DNA of 5,521 nucleotides from Leptolyngbyaceae cyanobacterium M65_K2018_010 (lineage in GTDB: Bacteria; Cyanobacteriota; Cyanobacteriia; Phormidesmidales; Phormidesmidaceae), in assembly GCA_015295885.1 (NCBI GenBank), contig DVEE01000583.1, positions 1 to 5,521 on the forward strand, written 5' to 3'. The translations under genes and the position numbers were made by a program. This document shows, piece after piece, positions 1-5,442 of the stretch. The notes under the pieces were generated by a model. It saw only the letters and a program-made list of their open reading frames with translations. It was not told where the DNA came from and searched no databases. The stretch's first letter is position 1. The number at the start of each line of letters is the position of its first letter.

Positions 1-328
1 CATCGGCTTCAGTCTTGAGAGCCACCCCCCGCTGCTCAAACCAGGCCACCGTATCCCGCGGCTGAAAGCGGCTAAAGGCTCCCCGCAGGGCTTGGCTGCC
101 ACGGGGATAGGATTGTACCAACAGGGCCGGGTCAAAACAGGCGTGGGTCACGTTACAGCGCCCACCGCCAGAAATTTTAACCTTGGCCAACGGCTCTCGG
201 CCCGCCTCCAAAAGATGAATGGCCAACTCCGGTGCCGCCTCAGCACAGGCGATCGCCCCAAACATGCCCGCCGCCCCTGCCCCTACGACCAGCACCGGAC
301 TGTACCGCTGTGCCCCCTCGATCACCAT
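1..328 (-). CDS. HI0933/YhiN-family FAD-dependent flavoprotein, N-terminal part (runs off window)
   Basis: Translating the minus strand from the ATG at 328-326 gives 109 uninterrupted codons up to the window edge. Residues 11-33 form a Rossmann beta-alpha-beta with GAGAAG (16-21), the FAD ADP-binding GxGxxG. E41 in LLEAGR sits where the acidic residue contacting the adenosine ribose is expected. KISGGGRCNVTH (51-62) is the diagnostic motif of the HI0933/YhiN/BaiN flavoprotein family. Members are about 400 residues, so roughly a quarter is present. The ATG is followed at once by a GTG and preceded by a G-rich stretch; the Rossmann strand begins about 10 residues later, so the start fits. Function in cyanobacteria is unsettled. 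Related proteins have been described as flavin reductases, and I recall E. coli YhiN being linked to dihydrouridine formation in 23S rRNA, which cannot be checked here. It is transcribed divergently from the HEAT-repeat gene. Family assignment is firm, function is not. Confidence 0.9.
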   Translation of the reverse strand, partial: MVIEGAQRYSPVLVVGAGAAGMFGAIACAEAAPELAIHLLEAGREPLAKVKISGGGRCNVTHACFDPALLVQSYPRGSQALRGAFSRFQPRDTVAWFEQRGVALKTEAD

Positions 329-376
329 CCCAGCCCCTGTATAATGTAAACAGTTGTAAATTTTCTGAGACGTACC
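329..376. promoter_or_regulatory. Divergent promoter region between flavoprotein and HEAT-repeat genes
   Basis: Only 48 bp separate the two divergent start codons. On the plus strand a perfect sigma-70 -10 hexamer TATAAT lies at 340-345, preceded directly by TG. It would start transcription near 352, giving the HEAT gene a leader of about 25 nt. The -35 element is poor: about 3 of 6 matches around 318-323, inside the flavoprotein coding sequence. A direct repeat TGTAAA (345-350 and 355-360), spaced one helical turn, overlaps or follows the -10 and could be an operator. A weak Shine-Dalgarno GAGA (367-370) lies 6 nt before the HEAT ATG. For the minus strand, the TACATTATAC stretch (348-339) offers only weak -10 candidates. 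Confidence 0.5.
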
Positions 377-1093
377 ATGGCCTCGGTGGATCTAGCCCAA
401 ATTGCCACGCAGCTCAAAAGCCAGGACTCCAAGGATCGGATGCTGGCCCTGGCGGCACTGCGAGATGTGCCAGCGGCCCAAGCCGCTCCGCTAATTCGGC
501 AAATGATCCATGACCAGAATATGCAAATTCGATCCATGGCTGTGTTTGCCCTGGGCCTTAAACCCGATGAGCAATCCTTTGATATTTTAATTAACCTACT
601 CACCTCCGATCCGGACTACGGCATTCGCGCCGACGCCGCCGGGGCCCTCGGTTATTTAGAAGATCCGAGAGCCTTTGAAACCCTGGTGCGAGCCTTTTAC
701 GAAGATACCGATTGGCTGGTGCGGTTTAGTGCGGCGGTCGCCCTGGGCAATCTGAAAAACCCCCGCGCCCACGATGTCCTAGTGCAGGCGCTGCAGAGCG
801 ATGAGGCCGTCATGCAGCAGGCGGCGATCGCCGCGATCGGAGAGATTGGCGACCTCACCGCCCTGGAGGACATCCTCAAGTTTGCCCAGTCCCCCGATTG
901 GCTGGTGCGCCAGCGCCTGGCCGAGGCCCTGGGCCACCTACCCAGCCCTAAGGCCATCTCGGCCCTACGGTATCTGGAAAAGGACGCCCACTTCCAGGTG
1001 GCTGAAGCAGCCCGTATCTCCCTGGACCGGCTCCAGACTCACCCCAACCAGCCGGCCAGCGAGCCGCCAGAGACTGGGTTTGGGAAACCCTAA
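377..1093 (+). CDS. HEAT-repeat protein (cyanobacterial NblB / bilin-lyase-like family)
   Basis: 238 residues, built almost entirely of about seven HEAT/PBS-lyase-type helical hairpins with a 31-32 residue period: roughly 5-31, 36-62, 67-95, 99-127, 130-158, 161-189 and 192-220. Each second helix carries the expected pattern, for example VRFSAAVALGNL (115-126) and VRQRLAEALGHL (177-188). Residues 221-238 are a Pro-rich, probably disordered tail. The architecture is that of the cyanobacterial scaffold proteins related to CpcE/CpcF bilin lyases and the phycobilisome-degradation factor NblB. Repeat similarity alone does not show lyase activity or a role in phycobilisomes, so no symbol is given. 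The repeats form a curved protein-binding solenoid, and the protein is likely cytoplasmic because no signal peptide or membrane helix is visible. The ATG at 377 follows the 340-345 TATAAT; an earlier in-frame start would enter the divergent gene. One HIP1 site lies at 824-831. Confidence 0.88.
   Translation: MASVDLAQIATQLKSQDSKDRMLALAALRDVPAAQAAPLIRQMIHDQNMQIRSMAVFALGLKPDEQSFDILINLLTSDPDYGIRADAAGALGYLEDPRAFETLVRAFYEDTDWLVRFSAAVALGNLKNPRAHDVLVQALQSDEAVMQQAAIAAIGEIGDLTALEDILKFAQSPDWLVRQRLAEALGHLPSPKAISALRYLEKDAHFQVAEAARISLDRLQTHPNQPASEPPETGFGKP
1076..1090 (+). terminator. Small hairpin at 3' end of the HEAT-repeat gene (weak terminator candidate)
   Basis: GGGTTT (1076-1081) and AAACCC (1085-1090) are perfect inverted repeats with a GGG loop, ending just before the TAA stop at 1091-1093. 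No T-tract follows, so this is not a canonical intrinsic terminator. It could still protect the 3' end or slow polymerase. A chance palindrome is also possible. Confidence 0.2.
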
Positions 1094-1097
1094 TCAG

Positions 1098-1128
1098 ATG
1101 AGATATGAAGAAATGAGATATGAAGAAA
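1098..1128 (+). repeat. Perfect 15-bp tandem duplication (ATGAGATATGAAGAA x2)
   Basis: The 15-mer at 1098-1112 is repeated exactly at 1113-1127, and one further base (1128) also matches. It begins 5 bp after the HEAT-repeat stop codon. The unit is a multiple of three and begins with ATG, so the copies read MRYEE-MRYEE and open a 33-codon frame ending at TAA 1197-1199. This stretch is A/G-rich, unlike the GC-rich flanks. It may be a recent slippage duplication. Confidence 0.85.
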
Positions 1129-1198
1129 CAATTCAAACCTCAACAAAAGATATTGGACCTTCAAGGTTTAGCGGCCCTTGCTCAACAATAAAGGTGTA

Positions 1199-1222
1199 AC
1201 CAGCTACCAAACCGGCTACCAA
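1199..1222 (+). repeat. 12-bp imperfect tandem repeat upstream of the DUF1830 gene
   Basis: ACCAGCTACCAA (1199-1210) is followed directly by ACCGGCTACCAA (1211-1222), one mismatch in 12. It lies 48 bp before the proposed DUF1830 ATG at 1271. It could be part of an untranslated leader, or coding if the upstream TTG at 1178 is the true start. No recognised operator is evident. Confidence 0.6.
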
Positions 1223-1270
1223 AACCGTCCGCAGTGGATTGGGGTCGATGTTGAGTTCAACGGGGTAACC

Positions 1271-1558
1271 ATGCAAACCCAAACCAGCACAGAGTCGTTG
1301 AATTGCTTTTACGTCAACGCTACCAGCCTGATTCAGGTGGTGCGAGTGGTCAGCGAGTCGACCTGGTTGTCGGAAAGGGTGCTCAGCCCCGGGCATCGGT
1401 TTCTATTTAAAGCCCCCGCCGATGCCACCCTTGAGGTTTACACCGGTGAGTTGGCCACCGGGGTTCTGGCCGATCGCATCCCCTGTCGCCAGTTAGCCTG
1501 CTCCGATCAAGACCTGATCAGGTTTTCAGCCACCGATCCAGTCATCCTCAGGGGCTGA
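1271..1558 (+). CDS. DUF1830 domain-containing protein
   Basis: A 95-residue protein whose body matches my recollection of DUF1830, a small family essentially confined to cyanobacteria. The core runs from NCFYVNATSLIQVVRV (11-26), through ERVLSPGHRFLFKAPADA (35-52), to LEVYTGELATGVLADRIPC (54-72). The Cys-Tyr-x-Asn-Ala-Thr start, the E-R-V-x-x-P-G-x-R-x-x-F-x-A-P centre and the L-E-x-x-T-G element are the features recognised. No function is established for the family. I see no signal peptide, membrane helix or catalytic motif. The frame is open from a TTG at 1178, which would add 31 residues. I prefer ATG 1271 because family members begin shortly before the conserved Cys-Tyr segment; GGGG at 1262-1265 is a weak ribosome-binding site 5 nt upstream. 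The gene ends 2 bp from the convergent permease stop codon. Confidence 0.8.
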   Translation: MQTQTSTESLNCFYVNATSLIQVVRVVSESTWLSERVLSPGHRFLFKAPADATLEVYTGELATGVLADRIPCRQLACSDQDLIRFSATDPVILRG

Positions 1559-1560
1559 TT

Positions 1561-2667
1561 TCAATCGGGCAATTGCATGCGCCGCAACAGGCGGCGGGCG
1601 ATGCTAAACAGCAGCCATCCCAGTAGCACAATCATAGCCACCTGCCACCACACCCCCGACCAGCCGCTACCGCGGACAAAGGTGTTGCGACTGAGCTCGA
1701 TATAGTACCGGGCCGGCACGATATGGGAAATCAAAGACAGCGGAAAGGGAATATTCGCCAGGGGATAGATAAACCCTGACAGCAGCAGGGCCGTCAAAAA
1801 GCCAATCAACGCCACCCCCTGCACGGCCACATTTTGGCTGTTGGCCCGCACCCCGATAAAGAGGCCAAACATCACCGCCGCTGCTAAAAAAACCAGTGTG
1901 CCCAGCAAAAAGGGAAGGGGATCTCCAGCCCATCGCAGGCCAAAGATCCCCATCCCCAGCCCAATGACCACTAGGGCTTCCACCCCCCCGATCGCCAGGT
2001 AGGCCAACCCCTTACCAAGCAGCAATTCCTCCGCCCTCAGATCCGAAGCATAGACCTGAATAATGGTGCCCCGATCCTTCTCCCGCACCATGGCAATGGC
2101 GGCCAGCAGGGAAGGGTATACCCATAACACCACCCCCATGACCCCCGGCACAATAAATAGGGTTTCCTGGCGACCGGGGTTGAACCATAGCCGGGTCTCG
2201 GCGGCCACTGGTGGAGGGCGTTGGGGGGAGGTCATAGCCTGATTGAAGGCATGGGTGGTCGCCCGCAGGGCATTTTGCAAAAAGCGGGCGTTATTAGCAT
2301 CGGTGCCATCAATCAACACCTGCACGGTGGCAGTCTCCCCTCGCATCATCTGTCGCTGAAAATCTGGCGGAATTACCACTACAGCGCGGGCCTGGCCCTG
2401 GTCTAGGGCGGCTTCGGGAGTTAGCCCCTGGGGCCAGGGCACCGGCTTAAATTGGTTGGTGGCAAAAAGTTGCTCGATGTAGGCCCGACTGCGCGGGCTA
2501 TTATCCAGATCCTGAATGACCAGAGGCAGATTCTGGCTTTCTAAGCGAATCGCAAAGCCAAAGATAAACAGCGTCAACAGGGGTAGCACGATGGCCAGGG
2601 CCACCGTCAGGCGATCGCGCCAAAACTGACTCAGCTCCTTCACCGCCTGGGCCAACACTCGCTTCAT
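1561..2667 (-). CDS. ABC-2 type export permease (YbhS/YbhR/YhhJ-like)
   Basis: 368 residues, the usual size for ABC-2 permeases of the YbhS/YbhR/YhhJ group. A cytoplasmic N-terminal helix (1-20, EL..FWRDRL) leads into TM1 (about 21-40). A large extracytoplasmic domain follows (about 41-170, starting LPLVIQDLDNSPRSR), then five further TM segments near 172-193, 220-243, 251-272, 283-304 and 338-358. The coupling segment REKDRGTI (195-202) and LLSGFIYPLANIPFPL (295-310) are characteristic of the family. The C-terminus is basic (ARRLLRRM). The ATG overlaps the ATPase TGA as ATGA (2664-2667), and a strong Shine-Dalgarno AGGAG (minus strand, 2680-2676) lies 8 nt upstream inside the ATPase gene, so translation is likely coupled. 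It should form the membrane pore of an exporter with the upstream ATPase, presumably as a homodimer because no second permease is adjacent. Substrate unknown; drugs, lipids or glycoconjugates are all possible for the family. Confidence 0.92.
   Translation of the reverse strand: MKRVLAQAVKELSQFWRDRLTVALAIVLPLLTLFIFGFAIRLESQNLPLVIQDLDNSPRSRAYIEQLFATNQFKPVPWPQGLTPEAALDQGQARAVVVIPPDFQRQMMRGETATVQVLIDGTDANNARFLQNALRATTHAFNQAMTSPQRPPPVAAETRLWFNPGRQETLFIVPGVMGVVLWVYPSLLAAIAMVREKDRGTIIQVYASDLRAEELLLGKGLAYLAIGGVEALVVIGLGMGIFGLRWAGDPLPFLLGTLVFLAAAVMFGLFIGVRANSQNVAVQGVALIGFLTALLLSGFIYPLANIPFPLSLISHIVPARYYIELSRNTFVRGSGWSGVWWQVAMIVLLGWLLFSIARRLLRRMQLPD
1580..1596. other. GC-rich hairpin at the convergent gene junction
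   Basis: CGCCGC (1580-1585) and GCGGCG (1591-1596) form a perfect 6-bp all-GC stem with an AACAG loop. It lies 22 bp past the DUF1830 stop, inside the permease's last codons (the Arg-rich C-terminus). Neither strand has a T-run after it, so it is not a standard intrinsic terminator. Because the two genes end 2 bp apart, any transcription end for the plus-strand gene must lie within the permease gene, which makes this stem the only visible candidate. Confidence 0.25.
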
Positions 2668-4649
2668 GGCCCCGTCTCCTGACGTTGCACCAGGCCAATA
2701 AAGGCATCCTCCAGGGTGAAGGGAATTGGCCGCAGGCTACGCAACTGCAATCCCGCGGCCTGTAGCTGCGATTGCAGGCGGGGAAGCGCTAGTTCCGGGT
2801 GATCGACCACCACATGCAGGCGATCGCCAAAAACCGACACCCGCCAGGGGGCCATCACTCCCTTCAGGTAGGCCGCCGCCGCCGGAATCGGATCCACCAC
2901 CAGTTCAACTAGTTGCCCCGGTTGGCTGGCTTTAATGTCCCGGGGTGAACCCTGGGCCACTAGCTCCCCGGCTACCATAAAGCCCATACGGTTACAGTGT
3001 TCGGCTTCTTCTAGGTAATGGGTGGTGACTAAAATGGCGGTGCCTCGCCGCGCCAGGTCTTCAATTAACCGCCAAAACTGCCGTCGAGCCAGGGGATCGA
3101 CACCGGAGGTAGGTTCATCTAAAAACAGGATTTCCGGCTCATGCATCACCGATGCCCCAAAGGCGACCCGCTGTTTCCAACCCTGGGGCAAGCGACCGGT
3201 GATCAGCTGATCCTGATCGGCCAGGCCACAGGTGGTTAGCACCCAGGCGATGCGATCGCCGCGCTGGGACCGCGGGATTCCATACACGCCGCAATAAAAC
3301 TCTAGGTTTTGGCGAATCGTCAGATCGTCATAGAGGGTAAATTTCTGGCTCATGTACCCCAACCGCTGCCGAATCGCGGCCCCCCGCAAATTTTCCGTTT
3401 GACCAGCCAGAGCCATGGTGCCGCTGGTTGGGGCTAGCAGGCCACAAAGCATTTTGATGACGGTGGTTTTACCTGCCCCGTTGGCCCCCAGGAGACCATA
3501 GATTTCCCCGTAGCGAATCTCCAGGTTGACACCCTGGACCGCCTGGAAATCACCAAAGGTTTTGCCCAGGTGAGTGGCGGCGATGGCAAGCGGGGGCATG
3601 GGGCGCGGGACACGGGGCGTCGGGAAAGGGATAAAGGGCGGATCGGACGTGTGTTGGCGCAGACGGGTGACGAAGACATTTTCCAAAGTAGGGGGCAAAA
3701 CCTCGAGACTGGTCAAGGGGATGGCCTGGGCTGCCAGACGCGATCGCAGCTCCGCTATCCCACCCTCGACCTCGGATACCAACACATCCAGGCGATCGCC
3801 AAAGGTCTGCACATCGGCAATCGTCGGGGGTTGGTTCGGGGGATTCTGACTCAGCAGTGTCGCGGCAGCCCGATCCAGGTCCTGCACGCTAGCCAGGTGG
3901 GCCTCCAGGCGATGCAGGCCCAGGCTATCCCGTAGTTCCTGAATGGTACCGATTTGATGGATCTGGCCCCTGTACATCAGGGCAATGCGATCGCAGCGTT
4001 CCGCCTCATCCAGGTAAGGGGTAGCCACCACGATGGTGGTGCCTTCGGTGGCCGCCAGGGTCGCAAGCACATCCCAGAATTCCCGGCGAGAGACGGGGTC
4101 GACGCCGGTGGTGGGTTCATCCAGTAGCAAAATCTGAGGCTGAGAAACCAGCGCGCAACAGAGGGCCAACTTTTGTTTCATGCCCCCCGAAAGCTGACCC
4201 GCCAGGCGAGCTTTGAAGGGGGCCAAGCCCATCAGCGCCAGGTAGCGATCGCGCCGTTCTTCGTAGCGAGCGGTAGGCACCCGACGCAGCCCCGCCGTGT
4301 AGCGCAGGTTTTCCTCTAAGCTTAAGTCCAGATAGAGGGAAAATTGCTGGGTGAGGTAACCGGTCTGCAACCGGGCGTGGCGAGGCCACTGACCCAACAC
4401 CCTGACCTCTCCCGCCGAAGCCTCCATCACCCCCGCCAGAATATGAAAGGTGGTGGTTTTGCCCGCCCCGTCCGGGCCAATCAGCCCCACTACTTCCCCT
4501 GGGTAAACCACCAGGTCAATGCCATCGACCGCCAGGGTTGAACCATAGGTTTTGCGCAAACCCTGCACCGCAATGACCGGTTCTGTATCCCCTGCCGCCA
4601 CAGCACCGGCGGAGGTTCGATGAATCGGGGAGGACAGGGGAAGACTCAC
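2664..4649 (-). CDS. Tandem-domain ABC exporter ATPase (YbhF/RbbA-like, two fused NBDs)
   Basis: 661 residues with two complete ABC domains. NBD1 (about 25-330): Walker A GPDGAGKTT (58-66), Q-loop QQFSLY (101-106), signature LSGGMKQK (153-160), Walker B ILLLDEP (173-179, E178), D-loop GVDP (182-185). Pro211 stands at the H-loop His position (VVATPYLDEAE). NBD2 (about 354-655): Walker A GANGAGKTT (388-396), Q435, degenerate signature LPQGWKQR (487-494), Walker B ILFLDEP (507-513, E512), H-loop His544. Each NBD ends in a roughly 100-residue tail with GDRL and a TLE-(N/D)-x-F motif (321-326, 645-650), which suggests an internal duplication. A Pro-rich linker (336-353) joins the halves. E. coli YbhF (two NBDs, no membrane part) is the closest recalled model. 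It powers the downstream permease at the inner membrane. GTG at 4649 is the first start after an in-frame TGA, but it lacks a clear Shine-Dalgarno and overlaps a leader-ORF stop. Confidence 0.93.
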   Translation of the reverse strand: MSLPLSSPIHRTSAGAVAAGDTEPVIAVQGLRKTYGSTLAVDGIDLVVYPGEVVGLIGPDGAGKTTTFHILAGVMEASAGEVRVLGQWPRHARLQTGYLTQQFSLYLDLSLEENLRYTAGLRRVPTARYEERRDRYLALMGLAPFKARLAGQLSGGMKQKLALCCALVSQPQILLLDEPTTGVDPVSRREFWDVLATLAATEGTTIVVATPYLDEAERCDRIALMYRGQIHQIGTIQELRDSLGLHRLEAHLASVQDLDRAAATLLSQNPPNQPPTIADVQTFGDRLDVLVSEVEGGIAELRSRLAAQAIPLTSLEVLPPTLENVFVTRLRQHTSDPPFIPFPTPRVPRPMPPLAIAATHLGKTFGDFQAVQGVNLEIRYGEIYGLLGANGAGKTTVIKMLCGLLAPTSGTMALAGQTENLRGAAIRQRLGYMSQKFTLYDDLTIRQNLEFYCGVYGIPRSQRGDRIAWVLTTCGLADQDQLITGRLPQGWKQRVAFGASVMHEPEILFLDEPTSGVDPLARRQFWRLIEDLARRGTAILVTTHYLEEAEHCNRMGFMVAGELVAQGSPRDIKASQPGQLVELVVDPIPAAAAYLKGVMAPWRVSVFGDRLHVVVDHPELALPRLQSQLQAAGLQLRSLRPIPFTLEDAFIGLVQRQETGP

Positions 4650-4687
4650 AGTAGCAGGGGGTTGGGGTCAGGCCCTTTATCCATCAT
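4646..4687 (-). CDS. Possible 13-codon leader ORF coupled to the ABC ATPase start
   Basis: On the minus strand, ATG 4687-4685 (followed by a second ATG) opens a short frame coding MMDKGPDPNPLLL. Its TGA (4648-4646) overlaps the ATPase GTG start as GTGA. AGG at 4694-4692 is a minimal ribosome-binding site 4 nt before the ATG. The ATPase GTG has no good Shine-Dalgarno of its own, so reinitiation from this leader would explain its translation. The peptide has no recognised homology. An ORF this short could arise by chance, and the overlap is the only real support. Confidence 0.3.
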   Translation of the reverse strand: MMDKGPDPNPLLL

Positions 4688-4689
4688 AG

Positions 4690-4722
4690 AGCCTGCCCTG
4701 GAGAGGCTGGCCTGGACAGCCT
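4690..4722 (-). promoter_or_regulatory. Alternative-hairpin leader upstream of the ABC operon (candidate)
   Basis: In the minus-strand transcript three short segments occur in order: A = AGGCTG (4722-4717), B = CAGCCT (4709-4704), C = AGGCT (4694-4690). A pairs with B (6 bp, 7-nt loop), and the AGCCT of B can instead pair with C (5 bp, 9-nt loop). The two folds exclude each other. The B:C fold would bury the AGG before the leader ORF. No T-tract follows, so any control would act on translation rather than termination. The stems are short, so this is tentative. The rest of the 4650-4785 gap shows no terminator or clear promoter, and read-through from the upstream gene is possible. Confidence 0.25.
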
Positions 4723-4785
4723 GAAGTTGTCCCTACCCAACGGTTCCCCGCTGCCCTGGCTGGAGCCCCATCGATCCCCTCGGGC

Positions 4786-5442
4786 CTACTCATCCTCCGC
4801 CTCGGCCTGGCGCTTGCGAAGGGCTGCCCAGGCCATACCGAGCAGTCCGGGCAACAGCGCCGGGGTGGGCACGGGGGTGCCAGACAAGCGAAAGTTGGCG
4901 TCTGCGGAGAAGGGAATAAAATTTTCCGACTCTGACCGGGTGAAGTAAAAACGGCCGGGAGTTTCGTCTACAGGCGAACCGGTCAGGGCAAACTGACTGG
5001 CATTGGTGTAGAAGAAATATTCCGTGCCGGGCTTCAGAATCAGATTTGGATCAAAACGGTATTCCCCCTGATCGGCGGTTAAGGCCTGCGCTAAAACACC
5101 AGGGATCTCCGGACTTAAATCTCTGGGATTACCCCTATATTCCCGATCCAGTAAAAATAGAGTTCCGAAAGCCGTTGGCATACCAGGACCTGGAGCGGGA
5201 CTCTGGAAGGGAGGCACGAAAAACCAGTTGAAGGTGATGTTATTGAAGGGAACCTGACCCTCAGGGGTAATCACAGACTGCCCCACAAACATAGGACCAA
5301 CGTCAACGCCAGTACCACCAGTAAACTCCACCAGGGTGGCGGCACCGACCGGTTGAATGTCTAAAACAACGATTCCGCCCAGGGCTAGGCCGAGGGTCGC
5401 TAGGGTTCTGCTGGGGCAGAACTTGGTCAACTTAGGGAACAT
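4786..5442 (-). CDS. Secreted PTPA-CTERM sorting-domain protein
   Basis: 218 residues. The N-terminus is a signal peptide: basic start (K4, K7, R12), hydrophobic core about 14-27 (LATLGLALGGIVVL), and likely cleavage after VGAA (32-35). The mature body (36-188) is rich in Gly, Pro and aromatics and predicted beta-like. I do not recognise a named domain in it. The C-terminus is a tripartite sorting tail: PTPA (192-195), short hydrophobic helix LLPGLLGMAWAAL (196-208), basic RKR (209-211). This is the PTPA-CTERM variant of the PEP-CTERM class, found in cyanobacteria and thought to be processed by an exosortase-like enzyme during export or surface attachment. The final QAEAEDE is acidic, whereas such proteins commonly end soon after the basic cluster. 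The ATG at 5442 has AAAGG a few bases upstream. It lies 136 bp upstream of the ABC ATPase on the same strand; a functional link is unproven. Confidence 0.85.
   Translation of the reverse strand: MFPKLTKFCPSRTLATLGLALGGIVVLDIQPVGAATLVEFTGGTGVDVGPMFVGQSVITPEGQVPFNNITFNWFFVPPFQSPAPGPGMPTAFGTLFLLDREYRGNPRDLSPEIPGVLAQALTADQGEYRFDPNLILKPGTEYFFYTNASQFALTGSPVDETPGRFYFTRSESENFIPFSADANFRLSGTPVPTPALLPGLLGMAWAALRKRQAEAEDE

Larger units (their letters stand above)
249..4252. repeat. Nine HIP1 octameric palindromes (GCGATCGC)
   Basis: Exact copies start at 249, 824, 2611, 2820, 3252, 3740, 3792, 3987 and 4245. Chance expectation for an 8-mer is about one per 65 kb, so nine in 5.5 kb is a strong cyanobacterial HIP1 signature. 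Seven of the nine fall in the ABC operon. None occurs between 832 and 2610 or after 4252. Confidence 0.95.

Noticed and set aside
356..371. Possible NtcA-type site GTA-N8-TAC upstream of the HEAT gene
   Set aside because: The downstream TAC is not at the required 8-bp spacing, so the motif is not met.
801..1199. Plus-strand 132-codon frame overlapping the HEAT-repeat gene in another phase
   Set aside because: Most of it is a shadow of the HEAT repeats. Only its last 33 codons lie outside that gene, and they are treated separately as a weak peptide candidate.
1133..1396. Minus-strand 87-codon open frame opposite the DUF1830 gene
   Set aside because: It overlaps the recognised DUF1830 core on the other strand and shows no domain or ribosome-binding site; a shadow frame.
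1512..1523. Perfect 12-bp palindrome ACCTGATCAGGT near the end of the DUF1830 gene
   Set aside because: It has no loop, lies inside coding sequence and matches no operator I can name; more likely chance, so not annotated as a terminator or binding site.
2815..3800. Similar DNA segments around 2816-2836 and 3788-3808 (CAGGCGATCGCCAAA-like) as possible mobile repeats
   Set aside because: They fall at equivalent GDRL positions of the two ABC halves and include HIP1 sites; explained by internal duplication plus HIP1.
3570..3935. Plus-strand 121-codon open frame inside the ABC ATPase
   Set aside because: It is antisense to the conserved NBD1 tail and linker; its composition reflects the opposite strand of a GC-rich gene.
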